DNA of 64,000 bases from Bin5 sp965200615 (GTDB lineage Bacteria; Chloroflexota; Anaerolineae; Caldilineales; Caldilineaceae): positions 2,108,001 to 2,172,000 of the forward strand of contig OZ241377.1 in the NCBI GenBank assembly GCA_965200615.1, written 5' to 3'. The notes below the pieces were generated by a model. The model ran no database searches and was not told the DNA's origin. It saw only the letters and a list, made by a program, of their open reading frames with translations. Numbering within the stretch: the first letter of the stretch is position 1; every line of letters starts with the position of its first letter. A program made the translations under genes and the position numbers. This document shows, in pieces, positions 18,255 through 27,595 of the stretch.

Positions 18255-18299
18255 TGGGCGGCGCAACAGCCCGGCGACCGGGCATCGTCGCGCCGCCCA
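18255..18299 (-). promoter_or_regulatory. Two-tier hairpin between SBP and DppB-type genes
   Basis: Outer 10-bp inverted repeat TGGGCGGCGC (18255-18264) with GCGCCGCCCA (18290-18299), and inner 6-bp GCCCGG (18269-18274) with CCGGGC (18278-18283). It has no T tract. Its location in the gap after the binding-protein gene suggests mRNA stabilisation or partial attenuation. Confidence 0.6.
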
Positions 18300-18403
18300 C
18301 TGGTTCTTCAACTGTTCGAGCAAGCACGTCTGACGTAGTCAGGATCCGGCTGCCGCAACCCGTTTCAGCACCGACCTTCGGTCGCGGCCACCCCTCCTCT
18401 TAT

Positions 18404-20131
18404 CTAGGCGTCCGGGTCGATCCACACCGTCTCCATGCGGCCCCACTCAGCGAAGGCGCGCTTGTCCAGCGCCAGGCCCTTCACCCGGTTATTCCACATC
18501 GGCAGGTGGAACGTGTAGCCGACCAGGTACTCCGGCGGGTTCTCGTCCAGCAGATTCTGGGCGTCGTCGATCTGACCCTGCCGGGTCTCGACGTCGAGCT
18601 CGACGTCGATCGTGGCCAGCAGCGCGTCGAAGTCGGCGTTGCTGTAACCGCCGAAATTCTGCGAACCGCCAGTGGCCCACCACAGGTTGCCGCGCGGCGA
18701 GATGTCGGAGACACTGTGCCCGCGCGTATGCACCATCAACTGGTAGTTGCCCGACTGCTGTTCAGAGCCAAGCAAGGCGCGCTCGACGATGCGAATCTCC
18801 GTCTCGATGTTCAGATGCCGCTTGAGCATATCCTGGAACGCCGGGGCCAGCAGTTCACCCTGGGGCCCGGCTGCCGCCAGCAGCTCGACGCCCGACAGGC
18901 CGTCACCGTATCCGGCGTCGGCCAGCAACTGCTGCGCCGTCGCGATATCCTCATCCTTCTCTGCCCTGTAACCCGGCATCGTCGACAACGCTTCAGGCGT
19001 GGTCGCGTAGGGATCACCCTGCGGCACCCAGCGCGTGATGTTGATCAACTCCTGCGTACCGAACGCGGCTGCCAGGTTCTGCTTGCTCACCGCCAGATGG
19101 ATCGCCTTGCGCACGCGCGGGTCGTCAAACGGGGCCTCGCGGTTATTGATGAATACCCAGTACGCGCCGAAGTTGGCCAGCTTGTTGGCCGTTACTGAAT
19201 CAGGGCGATTCATGCCCTCATCCCACGTCTCTTTGGCGACGTTCCACGACATGTCAGCCTGATCGGTCAGCACCGCCGTCCCACGGTCAGACCAGGCCGG
19301 CACGTGCAGCATCTCCAGCCCGTCCACATACGGAAGCTCCGGATCCCAGTAGTCCGGGTTGGCCTCCATGATCCACTTCTCCGCCGGCAGATGGTCGACA
19401 AAGCGGAACGCGCCCGTCCCCGGGGCGATCACCTCGCGCAGATCATAGTTGTGCTCCTCCAGCGACTTCTTCGAGTAGATCAGCGCATTGGTGGGCGTCA
19501 GAAGGTTGAGGAAGAACGGTCGCGGTGAACTCAGGTTGAACCGCACCGTCATGTCATCCACCTGCTCGACCGAGTCCACAAAGGTGAAATTGGCTTTCAG
19601 GGGGCTGACGATGCCTTCCGGCGGGTCAAGGATGCGGTTGAATGTCGCCACCACGTCCTGGGCGGAGAAGGCTTCGCCGTCGTGGTAGGTGACACCTTCA
19701 CGCAGCGCAAAGGTGTACGAAAGGCCGCCCTCGCCTACCTCCCAGCTCTCGGCCAGGTCGGGAATGATCGTCCGCAGTCCGTCAACCAGGTTGTTGCGTA
19801 CCAGGTTGTTGTACATGTGGGACAGAACATGGGTGCCTCCGCCCTGGTGTGCGTCAAAGTGGGACATCGTCACACCGAAAGCCGTCCGCAGCGTGCCGCC
19901 GCGAACCGGGCTGCCTTCCGGCCGCATCATGCCGGCCCCGGCAACAGCCTCGGGTGTCGGTACCGCCGTCGGCGCAGCAGCGGGAGCGGCCACCTCAGCG
20001 GGCGTCCCAGCCGCGCACGCGGCCAGTGCAGATGCGGCAGCGCCAGCAGCCATCATCTTCAGAAAAGTCCGGCGGCCAACATTGCGAGCTTCGTTGTCCG
20101 CCTGCGGGGGCGTGTTCAACTTACTTGTCAT
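18404..20131 (-). CDS. ABC transporter substrate-binding lipoprotein, family 5
   Basis: 575 residues from the ATG at 20131, chosen because AGGAG lies nine bases upstream; an in-frame start 16 codons earlier is less likely. The N-terminus has a Tat motif GRRTFLKMM (19-27) and lipobox SALAAC with Cys39, then a Pro/Ala linker. Family-5 motifs include FALREGVTYHDGEAFSAQDV and RVRKAIHLAVSKQNL. It is the first gene of the minus-strand Dpp-type operon. The N-terminal Ala/Pro-rich linker is typical of the other lipoproteins in the window. Possible cargo is an oligosaccharide given the GH172 gene on the other side of the promoter region. Confidence 0.9.
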   Translation of the reverse strand: MTSKLNTPPQADNEARNVGRRTFLKMMAAGAAASALAACAAGTPAEVAAPAAAPTAVPTPEAVAGAGMMRPEGSPVRGGTLRTAFGVTMSHFDAHQGGGTHVLSHMYNNLVRNNLVDGLRTIIPDLAESWEVGEGGLSYTFALREGVTYHDGEAFSAQDVVATFNRILDPPEGIVSPLKANFTFVDSVEQVDDMTVRFNLSSPRPFFLNLLTPTNALIYSKKSLEEHNYDLREVIAPGTGAFRFVDHLPAEKWIMEANPDYWDPELPYVDGLEMLHVPAWSDRGTAVLTDQADMSWNVAKETWDEGMNRPDSVTANKLANFGAYWVFINNREAPFDDPRVRKAIHLAVSKQNLAAAFGTQELINITRWVPQGDPYATTPEALSTMPGYRAEKDEDIATAQQLLADAGYGDGLSGVELLAAAGPQGELLAPAFQDMLKRHLNIETEIRIVERALLGSEQQSGNYQLMVHTRGHSVSDISPRGNLWWATGGSQNFGGYSNADFDALLATIDVELDVETRQGQIDDAQNLLDENPPEYLVGYTFHLPMWNNRVKGLALDKRAFAEWGRMETVWIDPDA

Positions 20132-20407
20132 TGCTTTGGCTCCTGTTCTCGTGGTGATTTGACCGATATTCCGAACCAAGGGTGTCTCCTGTCAAGAATT
20201 CAGATTTCCAGTGGGATTCACTCCGGTTCAGAGATCGTGGTACATTATAGGGGAAGAGAAGATCACCGTCAAAAACTTCTGCTCATCCTCTGTGCAACCA
20301 TAAAGTTTCCGACCGGCAGCGGAACGCTTCAAGCATCAGGAAGTTGACGATCGCCCTGTTCTGACCCTTGTCGACAACCAACACCCACCTCACGGAGCAC
20401 CAGACCC

Positions 20408-21544
20408 ATGCTGGCAGACCTTACAACCATTACCGCCGCGCGCACCGGCCGCGCCTCCTCCTGGGACACCAGCGGCCACAATGCCGACCGCTGGACCATC
20501 CCCGCAGGCGAATCACGCGTCCTTGCCGACATCCGCGGCCCCGGCCTCCTCACCCATATCTGGATGACGCAGCGCAACCACTACCGCGACTGCCTCCTCA
20601 AAATTACCTGGGACAACGCCGACCACCCCAGCGTGCTCGCGCCCCTGGGCGACTTCTTCGGTCTGGGAAACGCGCTCGTCAACTCCTACCAGTCCCAGCT
20701 GTTCACCGCCTCCACCCGCTGGAACAATCAGTTCGAGTCAGGCTGCGCCCTCAACTGCTACGCCCCTATGCCATTCCGTGAACGCGCCCTCGTCGAGCTA
20801 ATCAACGAGAGCGCTGAAGAGCACATGCAGTACTTCTACTTCGATTACGAACAGGTCGACGAGCTCCCGGCAGCGCAGGGCTACTTCCACGCCGAGTTCC
20901 GCCGCACGAACCCCTTCGGCGGCTGGGGCCACGAGATCACCGTGAACAGGCCGGAGGCCAATATCGTCAACAAAGAGAGGCAGGCCTGGGAGGACAACTA
21001 CGTCATACTGCAGACCCAGGGCCGCGGCCACTACATCGGCTGCACCCTGTCCGTTACCAACTTCCAGGGAACCTGGTGGGGCGAAGGGGATGACATGATC
21101 TGGGTCGATGGCTACAGCTGGCCGCCCGACATTCACGGCACCGGCAGCGAGGACTATCTCAACCAGGCCTGGGGGATGCAAAGGAACGCCTTCTTGCGCA
21201 ACGGCTCATCCATTTTCGAAGAAGACACCGGCGGCTACCAGTCCTCCTACGTGCTCCACCTCGAAAACCCCGTGCGCTTTCAGAAAGAGGTCAAAGTCAC
21301 GATCGAACACGGTCACGGCAACCATCTCGCCAACGAAATGTCATCGGTCGCCTACTGGTATGCGGCTGAACCGGCCAAGACGGTCGACCCGCCGCCCGCG
21401 GCGCAGCGCCAACCCGTTTTGCGTGACAACCAGGGAAACTGGCTCTACGACGACAACAGCCGCGTTCCCGGCCGCGCCGTCCCAATCAACGAGGAAATGC
21501 GGGCCATGAAGGATCGCTGGGCGCAGGCCAACCGCACTGGTTGA
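20408..21544 (+). CDS. Glycoside hydrolase family 172 (DUF2961) protein
   Basis: 378 residues, the family's usual size. DUF2961 proteins were shown to be glycosidases acting on alpha-fructofuranosides and alpha-D-arabinofuranosides (GH172). The conserved active-site region is seen as GTGSEDYL (244-251, Glu248 being a candidate catalytic acid) and GTWWGEGDDMIWVDG (221-235, Glu226). An N-terminal jelly-roll begins near residue 17 (SSWDTSGHNADRW, then GPGLLTHIWMT). No signal peptide is seen, so it is probably cytoplasmic and acts after import. It is divergent from the Dpp-type operon. GGAG lies about ten bases before the ATG. The substrate is not determined by sequence. Confidence 0.85.
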   Translation: MLADLTTITAARTGRASSWDTSGHNADRWTIPAGESRVLADIRGPGLLTHIWMTQRNHYRDCLLKITWDNADHPSVLAPLGDFFGLGNALVNSYQSQLFTASTRWNNQFESGCALNCYAPMPFRERALVELINESAEEHMQYFYFDYEQVDELPAAQGYFHAEFRRTNPFGGWGHEITVNRPEANIVNKERQAWEDNYVILQTQGRGHYIGCTLSVTNFQGTWWGEGDDMIWVDGYSWPPDIHGTGSEDYLNQAWGMQRNAFLRNGSSIFEEDTGGYQSSYVLHLENPVRFQKEVKVTIEHGHGNHLANEMSSVAYWYAAEPAKTVDPPPAAQRQPVLRDNQGNWLYDDNSRVPGRAVPINEEMRAMKDRWAQANRTG

Positions 21545-21550
21545 TCCGGC

Positions 21551-22048
21551 TTAACCTTCATCCACAGGTGTCATCTGCCGGTACTTCCCACCGTAGAACA
21601 GCACCGGCTCACCCGTGTTGTACTCCAGATATTCGACCTCCGCGATGTAAAGTGTATGGTCGCCGGCGGGATGGGCGTCCACCACTGTGCACACAAAGTA
21701 GGCCAGGGCATCGGGCAGGACAGGGTACCCGTTGCGGCGCTCGAACACGACCTCCAGGCCCTCCACCGGCCAGCCGGCAAAGTGGCTGCTGAAATCCTCC
21801 TGGTCGTGTCGCAAAATGCTGATTGCATAGCGGCCGGTCTGCTGCAACAGATCATGCAGTCTCGCCTTGTGCCCGACGGACACCACCAGCAGGGGGGGAT
21901 CCAGCGACACCGACATGAACGCGTTGGCCGTCATGCCATGCACGTCGCCGTCCAGCTCTGTTGTAACAACCGTGATTCCCGTAGCGAACAGGCCGCAGGC
22001 ATTCCGCAATTCACGCGTGTCTATCGCGGCAGAACTGTTTTCAGTCAT
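21551..22048 (-). CDS. Flavin reductase-like, FMN-binding protein
   Basis: 165 residues from the ATG at 22048; a longer reading upstream to 22120 is rejected as out of keeping with the family start. The flavin-binding split-barrel pattern is clear: ELRNACGLFATGITVVTTE, then MTANAFMSVSLDPPLLVVSV (FMN phosphate/isoalloxazine contacts) and HPAGDHTLYIAEVE near the C-terminus. Members supply reduced FMN to two-component monooxygenases or reduce flavins freely. No partner oxygenase is adjacent. It converges with the GH172 gene (7 bases between stop codons) and is divergent from the epimerase gene. Confidence 0.88.
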   Translation of the reverse strand: MTENSSAAIDTRELRNACGLFATGITVVTTELDGDVHGMTANAFMSVSLDPPLLVVSVGHKARLHDLLQQTGRYAISILRHDQEDFSSHFAGWPVEGLEVVFERRNGYPVLPDALAYFVCTVVDAHPAGDHTLYIAEVEYLEYNTGEPVLFYGGKYRQMTPVDEG

Positions 22049-22285
22049 GTGTAGGTCCGTAGCGCCTTCTACGCAGTGAGCGCAACGCTGAGGCCCCGGT
22101 CTGCCGGCTGCGCAGCGCATGTGTTTTGCAAATCTTAAACGTTATCCGAGGCAAACTCAAATCTACCGTCAGAATTGACAAATGAAACGCCAGTGGTAGG
22201 ATACCACGAAACTGACCGGACGCTGGAGTCGCGAGAACCTCTCCTGTCTCGCGCCGACGGGGCATTACGAAAAACGCGAGCGAGC

Positions 22286-23248
22286 ATGATGGCTGACGAA
22301 CGATTCTTTGTGACCGGCGCCCTGGGCTGTCTTGGCGCCTGGACCGTGCACAATCTGATCCGCGAAAACGTCGACGTTACCGTCTACGACCTGGGCCAAA
22401 ACACGCACCGGCTCGAACTGCTGATGGAGCCTGACGAGATCGCCCAAGTCCACTTCGTCAAGGACGATATCACCGACACCGAGGCCGTCGCCCGCGCCGT
22501 CTCAGAAAGCGGGGCCAACCGCATCATTCATCTGGCCGCCCTGCAGGTGCCCTTCTGCAAGGCTAACCCACCGCTCGGCGCGGCCGTGAACGTCGTCGGC
22601 ACCGTCAACGTCTTCGAAGCCGCCAAGCAGGCCGGCATCTCCTCCGTCGTCTACGCCAGCAGCATGGCCGTCTACGGGGGCGCCGACCTCTACGGGCCGG
22701 AAGTGCGGGACGGCGACCCTCTCCATCCCCTCAATCTCTACGGCGTTTACAAAAGCGCCAACGAAGGAACAGCCCGCATCTACTGGCAGGACGACGGCAT
22801 CGCCAGCCTCGCCCTCCGCCCCTACACGGTCTACGGCCCTGCCCGCGACCAGGGCATGACCTCCACCCCCACCCAGGCCATGCTCGCCGCCGCCAAGGAC
22901 GAAACCTACCATATCTCCTTCGGCGGTACCTGCGGCTACCAGTATGCCGACGACGTCGCACGTACCTTTATAGAACTGGCACGCATTCCCTTCGAGGGCG
23001 CAGAGGTCTTCAACATCCGCGGCAGCGTTGCCCATATGTCCGAGATCGTTGACGCCATCGTCGACGCCGAGCCCACCGCAGCCGGCCGCATCACCTACGA
23101 GGACACGCCCCTTCCCTTCGCAGAGGCACAAGATGAACAGCCCCTGCAGGCCCTGTTGCAAGAGGTGCCGTACACGCCCCTCCAAGAAGGGGTCGCCCGT
23201 ACAATAGCCCATTTCAAGCGGGCGCTCGTCACCGGCAGAATCCAGTAA
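22286..23248 (+). CDS. NAD-dependent epimerase/dehydratase (SDR, extended)
   Basis: 320 residues. NAD-binding motif TGALGCLG (10-17) and the catalytic Tyr152/Lys156 pair in LYGVYKSANE; the Ser of the triad is in VVYASSMAVYG. Close to UDP-galactose 4-epimerase-like and to sugar-lactone/uronate dehydrogenase-like members, so the reaction is not fixed. The ATGs at 22286 and 22289 are both possible; the upstream part of the reading frame from 22175 looks non-coding. It is followed at 99 bases by the FAH-family gene, same strand, probably one operon for breakdown of a sugar acid. Confidence 0.85.
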   Translation: MMADERFFVTGALGCLGAWTVHNLIRENVDVTVYDLGQNTHRLELLMEPDEIAQVHFVKDDITDTEAVARAVSESGANRIIHLAALQVPFCKANPPLGAAVNVVGTVNVFEAAKQAGISSVVYASSMAVYGGADLYGPEVRDGDPLHPLNLYGVYKSANEGTARIYWQDDGIASLALRPYTVYGPARDQGMTSTPTQAMLAAAKDETYHISFGGTCGYQYADDVARTFIELARIPFEGAEVFNIRGSVAHMSEIVDAIVDAEPTAAGRITYEDTPLPFAEAQDEQPLQALLQEVPYTPLQEGVARTIAHFKRALVTGRIQ

Positions 23249-23346
23249 CCGTTGCCCCATCCGGGCCGGGCGTCCCGCTCCAACCGGCCGGGGCTCATCC
23301 ACCGAAAGCAGACCCATTCAAGCCAATTCGCCGAGGAGCAGAACAG

Positions 23347-24153
23347 ATGAGATGGTTGCGCTTTGAGCATAACGGAAAAACAGCCTACGGCGTCGCCAGC
23401 GGCGATACCATCGAAGTCACCGACGCCACCTGGTGCGACATCCTCGCCGGCAAAACCGGTGCCGTCACCGATTCCGTCGACCGGGGCGGCGTAGACCTCC
23501 TCTGTCCCATGGACCGGCCCGGCAAGATCGTCGCCATCGGCCTGAACTACCTGGACCACTGCCGGGAGACCAACACGCCGCCCCCCGATCGCCCCGTCAT
23601 CTTCACCAAGTTCACCACCAGCATCGTCGGCCCCGGTGACGAGATCGTCTGGAGCCCGCAGCTCACCGCCGAGGTCGACTACGAAGCTGAGCTGGCCGCC
23701 GTCATCGGCAGGACCGCCCGCCACGTCAGCCGCGACGACGCGCTCGACTACGTCGCCGGCTACACCTGCTCCAACGACGTCAGCGCCCGCGATCTACAGC
23801 TGGGCGACCCCCAATGGATCCGCGGCAAAAGCCTCGACACCTTCTGCCCGATCGGCCCCGCCTTCATTACCGCCGACGAAGTGCCCGATCCCCAGGTTCT
23901 CGATATCCGCTGCCTCCTCAACGGTGAAGTCATGCAGGAGAGCAACACCCGCGAAATGATCTTCGGCGTCGCCGAGCTGATCGAGTTCAGCTCCAACGCC
24001 TTTACCCTCGAGCCCGGAGACGTAATCCTCACCGGCACACCCCACGGCGTCGGCATGGGCCGCGACCCCAAGGTCTGGATGAAGGACGGTGATACCGTCG
24101 TCATTGAAATCGAAAAACTGGGTCGCTTGGAGAACACCTGCCGCATGGTGTAA
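23347..24153 (+). CDS. Fumarylacetoacetate hydrolase-family protein
   Basis: 268 residues. Catalyses C-C bond hydrolysis, decarboxylation or hydration of 2-keto/2,4-diketo acids. The N-terminal small domain is followed by IVAIGLNYLDHCRE, then metal-site acids in VDYEAELA (Glu113, Glu115) and Asp144 in CSNDVSARDLQ; Lys161 in RGKSLDTFCPIGPAF and the GTPHGVGMG loop complete the family signature. Closest in style to 2-keto-3-deoxy-sugar acid or L-2,4-diketo-3-deoxyrhamnonate hydrolases, fitting the sugar-acid context. A GAGGAG-like site precedes the ATG. The gene ends at a strong terminator. Confidence 0.9.
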   Translation: MRWLRFEHNGKTAYGVASGDTIEVTDATWCDILAGKTGAVTDSVDRGGVDLLCPMDRPGKIVAIGLNYLDHCRETNTPPPDRPVIFTKFTTSIVGPGDEIVWSPQLTAEVDYEAELAAVIGRTARHVSRDDALDYVAGYTCSNDVSARDLQLGDPQWIRGKSLDTFCPIGPAFITADEVPDPQVLDIRCLLNGEVMQESNTREMIFGVAELIEFSSNAFTLEPGDVILTGTPHGVGMGRDPKVWMKDGDTVVIEIEKLGRLENTCRMV

Positions 24154-24180
24154 ACCCAGCCCTCGCAAAGCTTCTACTGC

Positions 24181-24212
24181 AAAAAAGCCCCGGCAGTTGC
24201 CGGGGCTTTTTT
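24181..24212 (+). terminator. Rho-independent terminator after the FAH-family gene
   Basis: Perfect inverted repeat: six A, GCCCCGGCA, loop GT, TGCCGGGGC, six T. It is symmetrical, 28 bases downstream of the stop at 24153. Very convincing on sequence alone. Confidence 0.9.
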
Positions 24213-24459
24213 CATTCCCGACGTAGCTACTAAGCCGTCTAGCGAGGAAAGAGTGGAGAGGAGTGAGTGGCGTGGGGCGGCGCAAAGGCGAGGAGGAGCG
24301 CTGAAGGAATTGGACAGGTTGTGTCATGTTTTCAAGGGTATGAATTATATTTTATATTATTGTTAACCAGGTGGGGCCGAACTGTTGCCTGGGCTGAAAC
24401 CACCGCCGTTTGCGTGATCACCGCAAAAAATCCGGGATGCACCCATGCCTTTGAGACAC

Positions 24460-24488
24460 TTACATCAGGGCCGAATTTATGGTACAAT
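24460..24488 (+). promoter_or_regulatory. Candidate sigma70-type promoter for the CUT1 operon
   Basis: TTACAT (24460-24465), a 17-base spacer, and TACAAT (24483-24488). It lies about 75 bases before the ATG of the binding-protein gene at 24564, which has an AGGAGG site. Assigned by eye. Confidence 0.5.
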
Positions 24489-24563
24489 TTCCTTGCCGTA
24501 ATAGCGTGATTTCCGACGTGCGTTGGCCCCGTATATTCTGCTCAACCCAATAAGGAGGACTCC

Positions 24564-26003
24564 ATGAACCGTCAACGTTCCGTATTGCCGGCGCTTGTGA
24601 TCGCGCTGGCCCTTATCGTTTCTGCCTGCGGAGCGCCCGCAGCCCCCGTCCAGGTCGATACCGGAGCCGCTGAGGAAGAAGCCGCACCCGCCGCCGCCGA
24701 TGAGATCATGACCGTCAACCTCGTGGCCCGCTGCAAGGCCAGCCCGCCCTACGAGAACGGCCGCTGCGACAATCTGACCGCCGCCGTAGACGCCGTCAAC
24801 GCCGTGCTCGAAGCCAGCGACGACAACCGCCGCATCGCCCTTGAAACCATCCAGGACGACACCGGCTGGGGCGACTACAAGACCGAGTTCGAGCTGGCCT
24901 CCGACGCCGGCGAGGCCCCCGACATCATCGTCTCCGGCCACGAACATATCGGCGACTGGGCCACTGCAGGCTACCTGGTGGACATCTCCGAACAGGTCAA
25001 CAGCGGCGAATTCGCCGAATTCGAAGATGTCATCGACTCCCTCTGGGAGTCGACCATGCTCAACGGCAAGATCTGGGGCATCCCCCAGGACGCCGAAGCC
25101 CGCCCCCTCTACTTCAGCAAGACGCTCCTGAGCGAGCTGGGCTGGAGCGCTGAGGAGATCGAAGCCCTTCCGGGACGCATCGAAAGCTGCGACTATACCT
25201 GGCAGGACATGTTTGACACCGCCCAGCAGGCCGTCGAGGCCGGGGTCGTTGCCGAAGGTGAGGGCTGGTGGCACCGCCCCTCCAACGGGCCCGATTTCCT
25301 CTACTACTACTTCGCGGCCGGCGGCGAAATCGAAAGCGATATGGACGCGCTTGTCTTTGACACCGCCGCCGCCCAGACAGTATATGAGCTGCTCCACAAC
25401 GCCGCCCACGAGCGCAAAATCATCACGCCCAACAAGCTGGACGGCGATTGGGACTATCACAAAGAGTACACCTCCAGCTTCACCAACGTGATGTTCGTCT
25501 TCGAGGGCACCTGGCGCTGGGCAAGCTGGCACACCAACTATCTCCAGGACCAGGGCGGCGAGGCCTATCTCTTTGAGAACGTCGGCTTCGCGCCGATTCC
25601 CTGCATGGAAGGCGGCATCGGGAAACCGATCACCCTGACCCATCCGCTGGTCTACATGATCAGCACCCAGAGCGAGCACCCGGACCTGGCGCTGCTCCTC
25701 CTCGCCAAAGCGACAGTCAAAGAGCTGAACACGCCCTACGCGGTCGAGAGCGGCCACCTGGGAATTCTCAAGTCACAGGCCGACCACGACGCCTACACGA
25801 GCGCCGAATTCCTGAGCGCCACGCTCCCCCTGCTGGAGCACACGACATTCCTGCCCAACAGCCCTTACTGGAGCGCCTGGTCGGAAGCCTACTACCTGGG
25901 CATCCAGGCCGTTGAGTCCGGCGATCTCTCACCCTCAGAAGCAATTGAGGTCGTCGTCGATCAGCTCCGGAACGAACTGGGCGACAACGTGATTATCGAG
26001 TAG
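24564..26003 (+). CDS. Extracellular sugar-binding lipoprotein, ABC family 1 (alpha-glucoside type)
   Basis: 479 residues, start at ATG 24564 after AAGGAGG. The signal peptide ends in lipobox VSAC, Cys22, followed by an Ala/Glu linker. The mature part has family-1 features such as DIIVSGHEHIGDWATAGYLVD and IWGIPQDAEARPLYFSK, similar in layout to the AglE-type binding proteins. It heads an operon with its own two permeases and an ATPase (24564-29616), the only complete CUT1 set in the window. The likely cargo is an alpha-linked oligosaccharide, but this is inferred from general similarity. Confidence 0.9.
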   Translation: MNRQRSVLPALVIALALIVSACGAPAAPVQVDTGAAEEEAAPAAADEIMTVNLVARCKASPPYENGRCDNLTAAVDAVNAVLEASDDNRRIALETIQDDTGWGDYKTEFELASDAGEAPDIIVSGHEHIGDWATAGYLVDISEQVNSGEFAEFEDVIDSLWESTMLNGKIWGIPQDAEARPLYFSKTLLSELGWSAEEIEALPGRIESCDYTWQDMFDTAQQAVEAGVVAEGEGWWHRPSNGPDFLYYYFAAGGEIESDMDALVFDTAAAQTVYELLHNAAHERKIITPNKLDGDWDYHKEYTSSFTNVMFVFEGTWRWASWHTNYLQDQGGEAYLFENVGFAPIPCMEGGIGKPITLTHPLVYMISTQSEHPDLALLLLAKATVKELNTPYAVESGHLGILKSQADHDAYTSAEFLSATLPLLEHTTFLPNSPYWSAWSEAYYLGIQAVESGDLSPSEAIEVVVDQLRNELGDNVIIE

Positions 26004-26027
26004 CGTCGGACCGGAGAACCGTAAAAT

Positions 26028-26057
26028 GGAGAGTAAGGCATTCCCCCCTTGCTCTCC
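26028..26057 (+). promoter_or_regulatory. Intercistronic hairpin between SBP and MalF-type genes
   Basis: GGAGAGTAAGG (26028-26038) pairs with CCTTGCTCTCC (26047-26057): ten Watson-Crick pairs plus one G-U. It starts 25 bases after the SBP stop codon. No clear T tract follows, so stabilisation of the upstream mRNA is more likely than termination. Confidence 0.55.
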
Positions 26058-26083
26058 CTCTTTCCTTCCCTGACAACCGGCCC

Positions 26084-27511
26084 ATGTCGACGAATCTTAC
26101 AGAATCGGCAACCCAGGCCCCCGCCGCCGGCCGCGGCCGCTGGTTGCTTCTGGCCGCCGGTCTGGTTCTGCTGGGTTGTTTCGTTCTGCCCTGGCTGCGC
26201 TTCGTCATTATCGCCGATCAGCGCGTTGCGCTTTCGCTGACAGGGTTGCAAGCTGCAACAATCGGCGTCGTAGAGACGACCGACGGCGGCCTCCTCTACC
26301 GCAGCTCTTTCTGGCTGTTTTTGGCTCCCCTGGCCGGCGCCGTCGGGCTGGCGCTGGGGGCGCACAATCTGCTGCCGGGCCGTTCCGCGCCCTGGCAAGG
26401 CCTGCTCGCCATCAGCGTAGCCTCGGCCGTGGCAGCGTTAAATTGGGGCGCATTCGCCGCCTCGCAGGAAGTCGCGCAAAAGCAAAAAGTGGACGTGGAG
26501 GCGCAGTGGGGACTGTCGCTTGCCTTCCTCGCGCTGCTGCTGCTCCTCGCCGGCGGCCTCATCCTGCTGCGGGAGGCCAGCGGCCAGAAACCGGCCTTCC
26601 GCGCCGCGCTCGACGCGCTCAACTTCATGGCTCCGGGCACCGTGCTGGTCATCGTCTTTTTCTTTCTGCCTGCCATCATCCTGTTCATCCTCAGCCTGAC
26701 CGATCTTTCCAGCGCCAACTTCAGCGAGCCCTGGACCTATGTCGGCTTCGACAACTACAAGCGCATGTTCAGCGACCGCTTCTTCCCCAAGATCCTGCGC
26801 AATACTTTCCAATACGTCGCACTTACCCTGCTGTTTTTCAACGTCGGCCTGGCCCTGCTGCTCGCTCTTCTGACGGCCCACGTCAGCCGCCGTGTCGGCT
26901 TCCTTTTCCGCCTGCTGTGGCTTCTGCCCCGCATTACACCGTCCGTCGTCTACATCGTCATGTGGCAGCGCATCGCCCAGCAGCCCCCCTACGGCATACT
27001 CAATCAGTTTCTCGGCTGGCTCGGCGTTGAAAACCAGCCCTACTGGATCCCGGAAGCGCCGTGGGTCTTCGTCGTGCTCGTCAACGGCTTCGTCGGCGCC
27101 TCCTTCGGCATGATCATCTTCACCTCGGCCATCGAAGCGATTCCCGCCGACCTGATCATCGCCGCCAAAGTTGACGGCGCCGGGGACCTCGCCCTCATCC
27201 GCGACATCACCCTGCCTCTACTGCGCTGGCCCCTGCTCTTCGTCGTCACCTACCAGACGCTGTCGCTGCTCGTCTCATTCGAATATATCCTCCTGCTCAC
27301 AAACGGCGGGCCGGGCCTCTTCACGACCGAGGTGTGGGCGCTGACAGCCTACAAGCGCGCATTGCAGACCTATTTCGGCTCGAACCAGTGGGCTTACGGC
27401 GCAGCCTGGGGCTTTGTCCTCGTTCTGATCGGCGCCATCCTGTCTGTTATCTATTTGCGCGTCTTCCGCTTCAACGACCTCGTCCAGGAGCCGAAAATCG
27501 ATGTACTGTAA
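26084..27511 (+). CDS. Carbohydrate ABC transporter permease, MalF type, with extra N-terminal membrane domain
   Basis: 475 residues, about 160 longer than usual. Residues 20-165 hold an extra module of about four membrane segments (WLLLAAGLVLLGCFVLPWL; a pair around 77-130; LALLLLLAGGLILLREASG) with no match to the canonical permease. The conventional MalF part begins near residue 180 (NFMAPGTVLVIVFFFLPA) and has the EAA loop IPADLIIAAKVDGAGDLALI. The ending LVQEPKIDVL is normal. The module could be a fused membrane protein or an enlarged P1-type segment as in enteric MalF. It sits between the binding-protein gene and the MalG-type gene. Confidence 0.85.
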   Translation: MSTNLTESATQAPAAGRGRWLLLAAGLVLLGCFVLPWLRFVIIADQRVALSLTGLQAATIGVVETTDGGLLYRSSFWLFLAPLAGAVGLALGAHNLLPGRSAPWQGLLAISVASAVAALNWGAFAASQEVAQKQKVDVEAQWGLSLAFLALLLLLAGGLILLREASGQKPAFRAALDALNFMAPGTVLVIVFFFLPAIILFILSLTDLSSANFSEPWTYVGFDNYKRMFSDRFFPKILRNTFQYVALTLLFFNVGLALLLALLTAHVSRRVGFLFRLLWLLPRITPSVVYIVMWQRIAQQPPYGILNQFLGWLGVENQPYWIPEAPWVFVVLVNGFVGASFGMIIFTSAIEAIPADLIIAAKVDGAGDLALIRDITLPLLRWPLLFVVTYQTLSLLVSFEYILLLTNGGPGLFTTEVWALTAYKRALQTYFGSNQWAYGAAWGFVLVLIGAILSVIYLRVFRFNDLVQEPKIDVL

Positions 27512-27595
27512 GTCATCGAAAGCGCCTGCGCCCGTCCGCGTAGAAAGATCCTTCAGCATGGAACGAAAATACAATGAGATACCAAGGGCCGGAAT

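Larger units (their letters stand above)
24154..24563. other. Intergenic region with terminator and promoter
   Basis: 410 bases between two plus-strand operons. It holds the terminator at 24181-24212 and a promoter candidate at 24460-24488 ahead of the binding-protein gene. The rest, including an AT-rich stretch around 24340-24370, shows nothing clearly coding; the short frame at 24267 lacks a binding site. Confidence 0.6.
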
